Notes: a model not told the origin generated them from the sequence alone. A stretch of DNA of 64,000 nt from Aegilops tauschii subsp. strangulata (GCF_002575655.3 NC_053040.3:465854780-465918779); one strand, 5' to 3'. Positions 45,570 through 57,554 are shown, numbered from the stretch's first letter. Program-made: numbers and translations.

Positions 45570-48234
45570 CAGCCCTCGAGCTCTCTCGCAGCTCACAACC
45601 CCTCCCAAGCCTCTCCCCCGAGCTCCCGAGCCTCTCCTCGCCCCCATTATCGCCATGGCCGCCGCCTCGGGCTCTGCTCGAGTCCGGCGATGCCGCGCGT
45701 CCCCTCGCCGTTCCTCCTCCACCAACGCAACCACCGGAGTCAGTAGAGCCTCCCCGTGGCCTCGGCCCTTCCTATCCCCCACCGAAGCACCTGGTTCGTC
45801 GCCGGCCGAAGCCTCCCTCCGCCATGAGCCCTGCTGCTCCTATCCCCATCCTCCTCGCTGGCAACAAAGGACACCATCGGATGCTCCGCTCCCTCCTGAG
45901 CATTTCGATAGGTCGCACGCCCCGAGCGGTGGCCGGACGCGCCGGCGATCACCATCGGGGCGATCCCCTCCCTCCGCCTCGCTCGACCCCGAGCGGGAGG
46001 AAGAAGAAGCCAGGCCAGGCGGGCCCTACCCCTCGTGACCCCACCCGTCGGCGAGAGAGGATCGCCACGTCAGTTAAGTGACGGCGCCTCGGCCGTTTTC
46101 CGTTTGCTGAACCCCGAAGGCGTATTTCCGAAAATACGCTTTGCCTAAGCCAAAAGCGTATTCTTCCTCTTCTTCGGGTTGAATGTGCTTTCCTCTCTGG
46201 AAAGCGTATTTCTGAGAAAGGCGCGTTCAGTTTTTCTTCCAGGGGCCTGTTTGCTGAAAACTTTTCACCGATAGGTCCCTGAGCTTCAACCCTTCGTATC
46301 TCGACAACCGTAACTCCGATTGAGGTGATTCCAACGCTCACATTCTCTGTTCGTCGAGCTCTTTTCGATGGGACTATTTTCTTGATGTTTGTACATTCTA
46401 AAAATGCCCATTTTACCCTTGCCCTAATCTAGCCCCCTTAGAAAGCGAACCCCTCTCCGACAAATTTTTCCGAGAAGTGACCTCACTCATTTCTGGAGTA
46501 TTCCTTGACCCCCAGGCAAGCCAACCTCTTATCATGAGCCCCGAACTTGCATGTTGACTTTGCTGGTACCTCGTGTGTGTGCTTGGTTGCAGTAGTTTTT
46601 GTCTGTTTCGTCTGCCGTTATTTCAGTTGTGATATATGTTAGTACTACTTCCTTACCTCTCATGATAGCTTTTGCCATGCTAGTTATATTGTTGTTGATA
46701 ATATCATGCCTCTGTCTAGTTTAGTTCATGCCAGTAGTCTTGATGTTATGATGATTTTGTTGCACCGTCAATAAGCTAGCTAGTATCTAGTATTGTTATG
46801 TTTCATATGCTATAACTATTCACTGGAGTAGCTTGATATTTGTTAATGCATTTGTTCGCTGCATGTTCATTGTTGCATTCTTGTTTAATATGCTCATAAT
46901 GTTGATGATGGTGGAGAAGTTAATAATATGACTTAATAACAGACCTCCTCCGCCATCACTGGGATATCATAGTGCCACCAAATCGAGCTTTCTCCAGTGC
47001 AACCACATTTACCTTGTGGGAAGGTCCTAGCTCGGTTTATTGTCATGCCTCTCACCGGTGCCTCCCGCGAGGGAAGGTTATGGGCGCGCGTACCCTGATC
47101 AGGTAGGCGGACATAAGCCTTGTGTGCCCGGGTTTGGTTTTGAGCTCATGTCTCTGTCCGGGACCGTTTTGCCATGACAGTGGCCGTTGGTACCTTTGGT
47201 AGGTATGGGGCCACCCAGGACTGAACCCTTAAGGGGTGTTGGTCGGAGTGGCCGGGAGAGTGTCATGGCAGTAGATCGGTTTTGTCGGAACGCCGTGGTC
47301 CGCACGTATGGGAGTGCGAGGCCAGGGTTCCGTAGTGTGGGTAAAGTGCACTACCTCTGCAGAGTGTGTGTTTTAAGTCTATCGATAGTAGCACAGTTCG
47401 TAGTAGGTCACACTATCGGGTCTCGGTTGAAATGGAGGATAAACCTGTTAATAATTAATGTGATAACTAAGATGTGATAAATAATGTGGTGACTTGAACT
47501 ATGAGATAATCGTGAGACGAGGTCTCGGTAAGTCATGTGTTTGGGCCGAGTAGCCGTGGCAGAGTAAGTGATTGTTGCATGAGGTTGATGCTATATGTCT
47601 TCACGGGAGGTAACTGGCAGTTTATTTTAAGCATAGTTTCATGATGCCATGCCATGTTCCGATAGGCTCTGCTTTGCTGTTGTCATGTTAGAAGTAAATT
47701 TGATATGCCATGCTATTAGATGCTATGATGTTGTTCATGCCTAGTTTAATTTATGATTCTAGTTAATATCATGCCATGCTTAGAAGTTGTGTTGATGTAG
47801 ACTGTTGCATATGCTTGGTTCTTGCTTTGTCTTCTGTTTGTTGGGATGCTATGTATTTGGTTGTCTTGCAAGTACATTCAATGTACTGACCTGGTGTGTC
47901 ATGCCAGTTTTGTAGGTTGTGCCCGAATTGTTCGCTTGTTCCGTCGTGCTAGACTGTAATCTTGCCAGTCCTGTGAGTTATGGAGTCCAGCCAGAGTGAG
48001 ACGCAGCCAAACCAAGACTTCGGCCACCATTTAAATAGACTTCCGCTGCCATATAATAGCCTTAGGGCTATGCCAGAAGATTGTATTCATCAATGATGTA
48101 ATCTTATACACATGTATTTGATGAATATTATTGTACCTGGAATGCTGTATCATGGACCTGTCGTGCGTCAGGTGTTATCCTGGGCTGACGTGCGAAGGCC
48201 CCCTGCTCCATGCGGATCGGGGTGCCACAGTTTT

Positions 48235-48502
48235 CTATGTGAAGGACATGTCTACAAAACCGAGAAAAAGAAAAGATAAGAAAGCGAACACATCATACGA
48301 TGAGCCAAAGCGCCACATAGTTCTTTCAGGAAAAAGAGACATCGCGGGAGTGGAGGGCAAGACAGACATGTCCGAAGATTATGAAAAGTTTCATGAAATT
48401 CCTCCCTTCAAAGTCAAGGCTGACCCAAGCACCCTGTTAAATGATGAAGATTATCCATGGTTACGGCGCAATAAGAAAAGGACAGAAGCAAAGAAAAAGT
48501 GA
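48235..48502 (+). pseudogene. CACTA-A transposase, piece 3 (C-terminus)
   Basis: After the GTTTT TSD the transposase frame resumes with FYVKDMSTKPRKRKDKK, then EPKRHIVLSGKRDIAG, DMSEDYEKF and DYPWLRRNKK to a TGA at 48500-48502. The lysine-rich tail (RRNKKRTEAKKK) is a usual end for TNP2-type transposases and could act as a nuclear signal (inference). ATGs further upstream in this frame lie in the solo LTR and are not starts. Together with the two earlier pieces this gives about 480 codons of open C-terminal transposase. Confidence 0.9.
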
Positions 48503-49616
48503 AGACTTTCTCTCCACGACTATTATGATGATGCCTTTGATCTAGAATATCCATGATACTTCGAAAGAGATTGTCCATTTTGTAGTGTTGTAACCCTCTC
48601 AACTTCTGTTGTAACCCTCTCAACTTTTTAGCACATGCTATTTGGGTGAAATGATGATACCATGCCAACTTTCAACCTTTTCAGAGTTCATTTGTAGTGC
48701 TTTTCAATTTTAGGGTCATTTAGCTCAAAAAATCAGTAAATGTATGAAAAATAACAAATGAAGTCAGAAAAGGTTGAAAATTGATGATGTGGCTTCGAAT
48801 GGTGCATTTTGAACACACAAAAAGTCTGGAGCTCAAATAAGTTCAAAAAAATGAAATCCCTTTGTAACAGATGAGTTTTCGTCCGAAACCCTGATACTTC
48901 GAAAGAGATTGTCCATTTTGTACACGAAGTGCATCCAGTTTTTCCCGTAACCCTCTTAACTTTCTAGCACATGCTATGTGGGTGAAATGATGATACCATG
49001 CCAACTTTCAACCTTTTCAGAGTTCATTTGTAGTGCTTTTCAATTTCAGGGTCATTTAGCTCAAAGAATGAACTAATATAAAAAAGAATGAACTAATAGC
49101 AAAAAAATGAACTAATAGCCAAAAGAATGAACTAAAAATAATCAATTAAAATATTCTGTTATGATCAACTAAAACAAAACTATAATATTCTTCAATAGCA
49201 AAAAGAAAACCAACTAAAAAACTTTTATAAAACTCTAATAGCAAAAGGAATCAACTAAAAAGCTTTTATAAACCTCTAGTATTTTTTAAACAACATTATA
49301 TAAAATTTATGCAACTAAAATTATCAAAGTATTTTCTGTTCAAAACATGTAAAGCAGAAAGAATTATCATAAATAATTTTTTGTTAGAAACTTTAGTAGC
49401 AAAAAGAATTTTCATAAAGAATTTTTTTGATAGAAACTAAAATAGCAAAATCTGTTTTTGAATATAATGATAAAACGCAGTAATATTAAATAGCAGGAAA
49501 AAGAATCACTCAAAATATATTTTTATAGTGAAGTTATTCACAAACTAGTGATTCACACAAATTTCAAAGAATTCAAATTTAAACTATACAAATTTGGAAA
49601 CTAATGGCACTAACGG
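48503..49616 (+). repeat. CACTA-A 3' noncoding tail with direct repeats
   Basis: A unit starting GATACTTCGAAAGAGATTG recurs at 48554 and 48892 (period about 338 bp; the second copy is partial, to about 49075). An array of short AT-rich words follows (AAAGAATGAACTAATAGC-like, about 49063-49135), then AT-rich DNA without features. No CACTA terminal repeat is seen before Athila-type sequence begins near 49617, so the end has been lost. Confidence 0.75.
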
Positions 49617-50642
49617 GTGAGTAGTTTACCACAGGCCTTCGGGTCCATAGTTATTAGCTAGATGGCTTCTTCTCTCCTTTGGATCTCAATACAAAGTTCT
49701 CCTCGATCTTCTTGGAGATCTATTCGATGTAACTATTTTTGCGGTGTGTTTGTCGAGATCCGATGAATTGCGGGTTTATGATCAAGATTATCTATGAACA
49801 ATATTTTAATCTCCTCTGAATTCTTATATGTATGATTTAATATCTTTGCAATTCTCTTCGAATTATCAGTTTGGTTTGGCCTACTAGATTGATCTTTCTT
49901 GCAATGGGAGAAGTGCTTAGCTTTGGGTTGAATCTTGCATTGCTCGATCCCAGTGACAGCAGGGGAAACGACATGTATTGTATTGTTGCCATCGAGGGTA
50001 AAAAGAAGGGGTTTATATCATATTGCTTGAGTTTATCCCTCTACATCATGTCATCTTGCCTAACGCGCTACTCTGTTCTTATGAACTTAATACTCTAGAT
50101 GCATGCTGGATAGCGGTTGATGTGTGGAGTAATAGTAGTAGATGCAGAATCGTTTCGGTCTACTTGTCGCGGACGTGATGCCTATATACATGATCATGCC
50201 TAGATATTCTCATAACTATGCACTTTTCTATCAATTGCTGGACAGTAATTTGTTCACCCACCGTAATACTTATGCTATCTTGAGAGAAGCCACTAGTGAA
50301 ACCTATGGCCCCCGTGTCTATTCTCCATCATACAAGTTTCCAATCTATTTTTACTTTCCAGTCTTTACTTTCAATCTTTGTCATAAAAAATACCAAAAAT
50401 ATTTATCTTATTATCTCTATCAGATCTCACTTTTGCAAGTGGCCGTGAAGGGATTGGCAACCCCTTTATCGCGTTGGTTGCAAGGTTCTTATTTGTTTGT
50501 GTAGGTACGAGGCGACTTACGTGTAGTCTCCTACTGGATTGATACCTTGGTTCTCAAAAACTGAGGGAAATACTTACGCTACTTTGCTGCATCACCCTTT
50601 CCTCTTCAAGGGAAAAACCAACGCAGTGCTCAAGAGGTAGCA
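49617..50642 (+). repeat. Athila-type LTR, 3' part only
   Basis: The recognisable LTR segment ATGGCTTCTTCTCTCC..CTTGGAGATCTATTCGATG begins near 49660, and the LTR ends CAAGAGGTAGCA at 50642. The first part of the LTR is missing at the junction with the CACTA-A tail. Confidence 0.75.
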
Positions 50643-50653
50643 AGAAGGATTTC

Positions 50654-50671
50654 TGGCGCCATTGCCGGGGA
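50654..50671 (+). other. Primer-binding site, tRNA-Asp type
   Basis: TGGCGCCATTGCCGGGGA, one base different from the site at 19649-19666, 11 bases after the LTR end. Confidence 0.85.
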
Positions 50672-50869
50672 GATCTATGCCAAGTCAAGTCAAGTCAAGA
50701 CATACCAAGTACCCATCACAAACTCTTATCCCTCGCATTACATTATTTGCCATTTGCCTCTCGTTTTCCTCTCCCCCACTTCACCCTTGCCGTTTTATTC
50801 GCCCTCTTTTTCCGTTTGCCTCTTTTTCGCTTGCTCCTTGTGTGCTTGTGTGTTGGATCGTTTGTCACG

Positions 50870-52067
50870 ATGGCTCAAGACAATACTAAATTGTGTGACT
50901 TTTCCAATACCAACAACAATGATTTTCTTAGCACTCCGATTGCTCCTATTATCGATGCTGAATCTTGTGAAATTAATGTTGCCTTGCTGAATCTTGTCAT
51001 GAAAGATCAATTCTCTGGCCTTCCTAGTGAAGATGCCGCCACCCATCTAAACAACTTTGTTGATTTGTGTGATATGCAAAAGAAGAAAGACGTGGATAAT
51101 GATATTGTTAAATTGAAGCTATTTCTGTTTTCGCTTAGAGATCGTGCTAAAACTTGGTTTTTGTCTTTGCCCAAAAATAGTATTGATTCTTGGAATAAGT
51201 GCAAAGATGCCTTTATCTCTAAGTATTTTCCTCCCACTAAGATCATCTCTCTTAGAAACGATATTATGAATTTTAAGCAACTTGATCATGAACATGTTGC
51301 ACAAGCTTGGGAGAGGATGAAATTAATGATGCGTAATTGCCCTACACATGGTTTTAATTTATGGATGATTATACAAAAAATTAAGCTGGATTGATTTTGC
51401 TTCTAGAAATCTTTTAGATTCGTTCGCGGGAGGCACTTTTATGGAAATCACTTTAGGAGAAGCTACTAAACTCCTAGATAATATTATGGTTAAGTATTCT
51501 CAATGGTACACCGAAAGATCTACTAGTAAAAAGGTTCATGCAATTGAAGAGATTAATGTTTTGAGTGGAAAGATGGATGAACTTATGAAATTGTTCGCTA
51601 ATAAGAGTGTTTCTTCTGATCCTAATGATATGCCTTTGTCCACTTTGATTGAGAATAATAATGAATCTATGGATGTGAATTTTGTTGGTAGGAACAATTT
51701 TGGTAACAATGCTTATAGAGGAAACTTTAATCCTAGGCCTTTTCCTAGTAATTCCTCTAATAATTATGGTAATTCCTACAACAACTCTTATGGAAATTTC
51801 AATAAGATGCCCTCTGATTTTTAGACTAGTGTTAAAGAATTTATGATTTCTCAAAATAATTTCAATGCTTTGCTTGAAGAAAAATTGCCCAAGATTGATG
51901 AGTTAGCTAGGAACGTGGATAGAATTTTCCTTGATCTTGATTCTTTGAAACTTAGATCAATTCCACCTAAGCATGATATCAATGAGTCTCTCAAAGCTAT
52001 GAGAATTTCCATTGATGAGTGCAAAGAAAGAACCGCTAGGCTGCGTCCTAAAAAAATTGCTTTGTGA
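50870..52067 (+). pseudogene. Athila-type gag, broken
   Basis: The start is MAQDNTKLCDFSN (50870), chosen over the upstream ATG at 50747 because the family begins this way and the upstream part is leader. The gag domain reads DAATHLNNFVDLCD, LFLFSLRDRAKTWFLSLP, FISKYFPPTK and VAQAWERMKLMM. A stop follows QKIKLD (51394). Similarity goes on in other frames at 51441-51824 (ends with Asn/Gly/Tyr-rich NNSYGNFNKMPSDF) and 51843-52067. Thus there is at least one frameshift and one stop. No zinc knuckle is visible. Confidence 0.8.
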
Positions 52068-52152
52068 AAGCGTGTTCTTCTAGTTTTCATGATAATAAGG
52101 ATGAAGATCTAAAAGTGATTGACATGTCTCCTATTAAATTTTTTTTTTAAAT

Positions 52153-52946
52153 ATGAATCTTGATAATGATGGGACTGGAGATGAGTCAACTTTAGTTAGA
52201 AGGCGTCCCAATGATTCGGAGTTTTTAGATCTTGTTGCAGAAATTGGTAAAAGTGGGATTGAAGAGGTCAAAACTTTACATAGCAACGAACCCACTATTT
52301 TGGATTTCAAGGAATTTAATTATGATGATTTTTCTTTAATAGATTGTATTTGCTTGTTGCAATCCATGTTAAATTCTCCTCATGCTTATAGTCAAAATAA
52401 AGCTTTTCCCAAACATATCGTTGATGCTTTAATGCAATCCTATGAAGAAAAGCTTGAGTTAGAAGTTTCTATCCCTAGAAAACTTTATGATGAGTGGGAA
52501 CCTACTATTAAAATTAAGATTAAAGATCATGAATGCTATGCTTTGTGTGATTTGGGTGCTAGTGTTTCCACGAATCCAAAAACTTTGTGTGATGTGCTAG
52601 GTTCCATGAATTGGATGATTGTTCTTTAAATTTGCATCTTGCGGATTCCACCATTAAGAAACCTATGGGAAGGATTAATGATGTTCTTATTGTTGCAAAT
52701 AGGAATTATGTGCCCGTAGATTTCACTGTTCTTGACATAGATTGCAATCCTACATGTCCTATTATTCTTGGTAGACCTTTCCTTAGAACGATTGGTGCAA
52801 TTATTGATATGAAAGAAGGAAATATTAGATTCCAATTTCCATTAAGGAAATGCATGGAACACTTTCCTAGAAATAAAATTAAATTACCTTATGAATCTAT
52901 TACGAGAGCCACTTATGGATTGCATACCAAAGATGGCAATACCTAG
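52153..52946 (+). pseudogene. Athila-type retropepsin, broken
   Basis: Frame 1 (52153-52629) holds RKLYDEWEPT, then CYALCDLGASVST (active-site D-x-G-A). A shift near 52615 moves to the frame at 52611-52946: LNLHLADSTIKKPMG, PIILGRPFLRTIG, IDMKEGNIRFQFP. The region is the protease module that normally sits between gag and RT. RT does not follow; the frame stops at 52944-52946 and noncoding DNA begins. Confidence 0.85.
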
Positions 52947-54817
52947 ATCTATTCTTGCCTTTATGCCTAGCTAGGGGCGTTAAACGATAGCGCTTGTTGG
53001 GAGGCAACCCAATTTTATTTTTGTTTCTTGCTTTTTGGTTCTGTTTAGTAATAAATATTTGATCTAGCCTCTGGTTAGATGTGGTTTTATGTTTTAATTA
53101 GTGTTTGTGCCAAGTAAAACCTATAGGATATTCTTGGATGATGGTTATTTGATCTTGCTGAAAAAGTCAGAAACTTTCTGCTCATGAAAACAATTTTCAA
53201 AAATCACCAGAAAGTGATAAAATACTGATTCCAATTGCAGTAGGTCAATAAAAAAATTATATAGGTCATCCTATTTTGGTAGATTTTTCTGAGTTACAGA
53301 AGTTTGCGTTAGATACAGATTACTACAGACTGTTCTGTTTTTGATAGATTCTGTTTTTCGCGTGTTGTTTGCTTATTTTGATGGATCTATGGCTAGTATC
53401 GGAGAGTATGAACCACAGAGAAGTTGGAATACAGTAGGTTTAACACCAATATAAATAAAGAATGAGTTCATTACAGTACCTTGAAGTGGTGGTTTGTTTT
53501 CTTTCGCTAACGGAGCTCATGAGATTTTTTGTTGAGTTTTGTGTTGTGAAGTTTTCAAGTTTTGGGTAAAGATTTGATGGATTATGGAATAAGGAGTGGC
53601 AAGAGCCTAAGTTTGGGGATTCCCAAGGCACCCCAAGGTAAATTCAAGGGCAACCAAAAGCCTAAGCTTGGGGATGCCCCGGAAGGCATCCCCTCTTTCG
53701 TCTTCGTCTATCGGTAACTTTACTTGATGCTATATTTTTATTCACCACATGATATGTGTTTTGCTTGGAGCGTCTTGTATGATTTGAGTCTTTGCTTTTT
53801 AGTTTACCACAATCATCCTTGCTGTACACACTTTTTTGGAGAGACACACATGAATCGGAATTTATTAGAATACTCTATGTGCTTCACTTATATCTTTTGA
53901 GCTAGATAATTTTGCTCTAGTGCTTCGCTTATATCTTTTTAGAGCACGGTGGTGGTTTTATTTTATAGAAATTATTGATATCTCATGCTTCACTTATATT
54001 ATTTTGAGAGTCCTTTAGAACAGCATGGTAATTTTCTTTGGTTAAAAAAAATTAGTCCTAATATGATGAACATCCAAGATGGGTATAATAAAAACTATCA
54101 TATAAAGTGCATTGAATACTATGAGAAGTTTGATACTTGATAATTGTTTTGAGATATGAAGATGGTGATATTAGAGTCATGCTAGTTGAGTAGTTGTGGA
54201 ATTGAGAAATACTTGTTCTAAAGTTTGTGATTCCCGTAGCATGCACGTATGGTGAACCGTTATGTGATGAAGTCGGAGCATGATTTATTTATTGATTATC
54301 TTCCTTATGAGTGGCGGTCGGGGACGAGCGGTGGTCTTTTCCTACCAATCTATCCCCCTAGGAGCATGCGCGTAGTACTTCGTTTTGATAACTAATAGAT
54401 CTTTGCAATAAGTATGTGAGTTCTTTATGACTAATGTTGAGTCCATGGATTATACGCACTCTCACACTTCCACCATTGCTAGCCTCTCTAATACCATGCA
54501 CCTTTCGCCGGTATCAAACACCCACCATATACCTTCCTCAAAACAGCCACCATACCTACCTATTATGGCATTTCCATAGCCATTCTGAGATATATTGCCA
54601 TGCAACTTACCACCGTTCCGTTTATTATGACACGCTTCATCATTGTCATATTGCTTTGCATGATCATGTAGTTGACACTGTATTTGTGGTAAAGCCAACT
54701 TTATAATTCTTTCAGACATGTCACTCTTGATTCATTGCATATCCCGGTATACCGCCGGAGGCATTCACATAGAGTCATATTTTGTTCAAAGTATTGAGTT
54801 GTAATTCTTGAGTTGTT
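52947..54817 (+). other. Athila-type 3' noncoding region
   Basis: No coding sequence supported on either strand. It includes a repeat of CCTAAG(T/C)TTGGGGAT(T/G)CCC at about 53606-53630 and 53661-53682. It ends at TTGTT (54813-54817), the likely TSD of the Tekay-type element. Confidence 0.65.
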
Positions 54818-57554
54818 TGTAACATCCCAAATTTTCAATTTGGTATGTTATACATAGATCATCATTGCATATCATGTTTTATTGCATTTTGACAAATCCT
54901 CGATAAATCCTAAGCAACTCAAGGACCCTCGGAGAGAGTTGGGGATTTTCTTGAATTTTCATATTTGATTTTCATCAAATAATAAGATGAGGATTTTGGT
55001 TTTAACTATTTTCTCTCCGGAAAAAATTTCATTTTAAAAATAAACGAGAGGAGAAAATATGACTTCTCCAAAACCATTGAAATACTGGAGGAAAAAAATG
55101 TTAAAATCTTTTATTGGAATTTATTTGGTTTTTATTTGCAATTTTTATTGCATTAAAAATATTGCATGTTTTCAAAATGTTTATTTTGTGTTATAAAAAT
55201 GTTCACCCTATTCTAGATTTTCTAACTAGACGGGGAAAATTTATTTTATATTTTTCTGACTTTTATTTATTTTTCTACGAATTATTTTCCGCGGAACTTA
55301 TTAAAAAAACGCGCGACGCCCGACCGGGCCGCAGCCCAGCCGAGCGCCGGCCCGCCCGCGCCCCTCTCCTTCTCCAGCACGCGCCCGCCGCCGCCGGAGT
55401 CCGCCATGGCCACGGGAGCCGCCTCCCGCTCGGCTTGCCCCCTCCCCAAGCCACCGGAGCCCCCCCCTCCCTCCTATATATACCCCCCTCTCTCTCTCCT
55501 CTCATCTCGCCCGTCGCCGCCGCCGCACTTGCCGCCCCGCCGCCGCCGGTGTGAGCTCGGGAGCCGCCGCCGCTGCCGTTTGCCGCCGCCCCTCGCCCTT
55601 TCCCCGAGCCCCGCCGCACCCGCCGCACCCCCCGCGCCCCGCCGGATCCTCGCCGGAGCCGCCCCGACGAGGTATACCCGATGCCTTTCGGTTTGCCGGT
55701 TTTCTTTTAAAAAAAACCATTCGTTTTTTCAAAAAAAACCTAGATCGGTTTTTTTTCGGTTTTGTTATTTGCGAGCGTTCACCGAACCGTTCGTTTTAAC
55801 GAACGCGTTCATCGGTTTTTCTCTGTTAACGAACGTCCGTTCTTTAATCGTTCGTCCGTTTTTCTTTTTCGTCGGATTTTTCTGCGATTATCTCAGATTT
55901 GATTTCTGATCGAATCTTCGATTCTGTTTAACATCTCGCTCGTTTATCGGAATCAGGCGATTCAAGCGCCTAGAGTTTCGTCTCGAAATTCTCTTTCCGT
56001 TTAACCTACTCAAACAAGTTTTTGCTACAGTAAAATTTGACCTAGATCCAGATTAGTAAACGAAGCTTCTTTCTTCGCAGTTTGACTTTCGTTGTTTCTC
56101 TCGAGTTGATTCTTTTTGCAAACCGGAGTTCTTCAGTTGAACTTTCTGGTTGGATCTTTTATTCGAGTTTTTCCTGTTCATTAGATGAGTACTTATTGTT
56201 TGCTTGTTTGTTTGCGATAGAGTACCCGGAGTGTGCCGCTTGTTACTTTGACTCGCTAGGTTTTGCGGATCATCAGCAAGGCAAGTAACACTTTGATCAT
56301 ACTTTTCATACCCAGTTTTATTGCATTAGATCTTTTCCTCAAACAATTGCATGATTAGGATCTAATTAAATTGTGGGTATTGGGAAGTAGTTGAGGTAGT
56401 ACCTATTACCTGTTTTCTATTCAAACCCTGGGAGTTACTTCTACGTTGCTTTTATTATTGCCATGCTATGCTCGTAGACGTGGATGGGTTTGAGTGATAT
56501 TCATGACAGATGTGAGATGTTTATTAATGGTTCAACTTAAGGTGGCAACTAAAACTCACATCTGGGTGGATTGAGGCACCTGGAGAACCCAGTGTTGTCT
56601 GTTTGTATAAGGACCGCCACCCAGGCTCAAAGGGATCATAAGATTATTCATGCTAGAAACTTCCGTGTGCAGCCACAAGCTATTATGGGCTCTAGCATAG
56701 TTGAGTAGGTTACAAGATCTCTTGAAGAGGTGGGCTAGCAGATGTAGGGGAAAGTAGGTGTACCGGTCCATCTAGAGTAAAGAGTGATTGTTTCTGAAAG
56801 GCTGTGTCTCGGTCATCCGTTTCTCAAACATCATGCAGTGCGAGAATCAAGCGGAGGCGATCGAGTCTTGTGGGGAAAAGTGCGCAAACCTCTGCAGAGT
56901 GTACAAACTAATCATGATTAGCCGTGTCCCCGGTTATGGACAACTTGAGTATCTAGTACCTGGATTATCATTTGAATCTCATCACTATGTTACTTTTAAT
57001 TAATTTTGTTCGGTTAATGATGACACCTAATTGGGATTGAGTTGGAGGTACCTTCTCAATGTTTCACAACCACCATGATAGTTAAATAAAATTTATTCCT
57101 TTGAAGTAGGATAAAATTGGCTTTTCGCAAAACTGTAACCATAGAGCTTTCCACCAGCCATATATGCATGTAGTATAGCATTATTATTGTTCATTACTCT
57201 CTATGTGTTACTTTGCCAGCATATCCTATGTGCTGACCCGTTTTCGGGCTGCAACGTTTCATGTTGCAGACTTTTCAGACGACGAGTAAGGTGCCTTAGG
57301 TTGTGGTCTTATACTCAGTGATGCCGCTGGAGTTGATGGACTCACTTATCTTCCAAGTCTTCCACTGTTATCGTTGTTAGATGGCCTTAAGCCATGTTTA
57401 TCATACTTAATCTCTTCGGAGATATTCGATCTAATAAGTGTGTGATTGCTACTCTGTTATAAATCCTCCATTTGTACTGTGCGTGTCAGCATTACTGATC
57501 CAGGGATGACACTGGTGCACAGCAGCACAGACCATTTGAGGTCTGGTCGCTACA
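54818..57554 (+). repeat. 5' LTR of the Tekay-type element
   Basis: 2737 bp from TGTAACATCC to GGTCGCTACA. It has a GC-rich promoter stretch (55310-55680) with TATA box CTATATATAC at 55474-55483. Proline/arginine-rich ORFs here appear in both LTRs and are composition artefacts. Downstream are oddly repeated short words (GAACGNNCGTTC-like, 55775-55860). Confidence 0.9.
55474..55483 (+). promoter_or_regulatory. Probable TATA box of the Tekay-type LTR
   Basis: CTATATATAC within C-rich DNA, about 660 bp into the LTR. The same motif is at the matching place in the 3' LTR near 63640. Confidence 0.6.

Larger units (their letters stand above)
16324..48229 (+). mobile_element. Very long solo LTR (about 4.7 kb), interrupted by an Athila-type gypsy
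   Basis: The element starts TGTAACAGCCCC and ends GGGGTGCCACA (TG..CA), with the 5-bp TSD GTTTT at 16319-16323 and 48230-48234. Its own sequence is 16324-18128 plus 45356-48229, about 4.68 kb. I find no gag or pol and no second copy of its start inside, so it is best read as a solo LTR left by recombination between two LTRs. LTRs of 4-5 kb are known in this plant group from the Sukkula type; the family match is a guess. 16330-18120 is AT-rich then GC-rich, with no protein; 45356-46080 is GC-rich with a TATA box; 46080-48229 holds no gene I can support. Confidence 0.8.
13958..49616 (+). mobile_element. CACTA-A transposon remnant, deepest visible layer (interrupted)
   Basis: CACTA-A is seen only as three coding pieces (13958-15033, 16209-16323, 48235-48502) plus a noncoding tail (48503 to about 49616). 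Everything between belongs to younger insertions. Both insertion sites inside the coding part are marked by exact TSDs, and skipping the insertions restores one reading frame. The left part of the element is outside the window or deleted, and the right end is cut where Athila-type sequence begins near 49617, without a terminal CACTA repeat. It is therefore a truncated, dead copy. Confidence 0.85.
49617..54817 (+). mobile_element. Left-truncated Athila-type element with gag and protease only
   Basis: This begins inside an LTR (49617-50642, no TG start and no TSD), followed by a tRNA-Asp-type primer site, a broken gag and a retropepsin. No reverse transcriptase, RNase H or integrase follows. 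Instead there is noncoding DNA (52950-54817) of the kind found after gag in these elements, including GGGAGGCAACCC near 53000 and CTAAGCTTGGGGATGCC near 53665. It is probably a non-autonomous family member depending on other elements, or a deleted copy. A Tekay-type element cuts it at 54817. Confidence 0.8.

Noticed and set aside
45475..46038. 187-codon plus-strand ORF in the solo LTR
   Set aside because: It overlaps the likely TATA box in GC-rich DNA and shows only Ala/Pro/Arg/Ser composition, no recognisable domain.
55275..55909. Proline/arginine-rich ORFs on both strands, repeated at 63281-63971
   Set aside because: GC-rich LTR promoter and leader sequence; open frames arise from composition and duplicate with the LTR.
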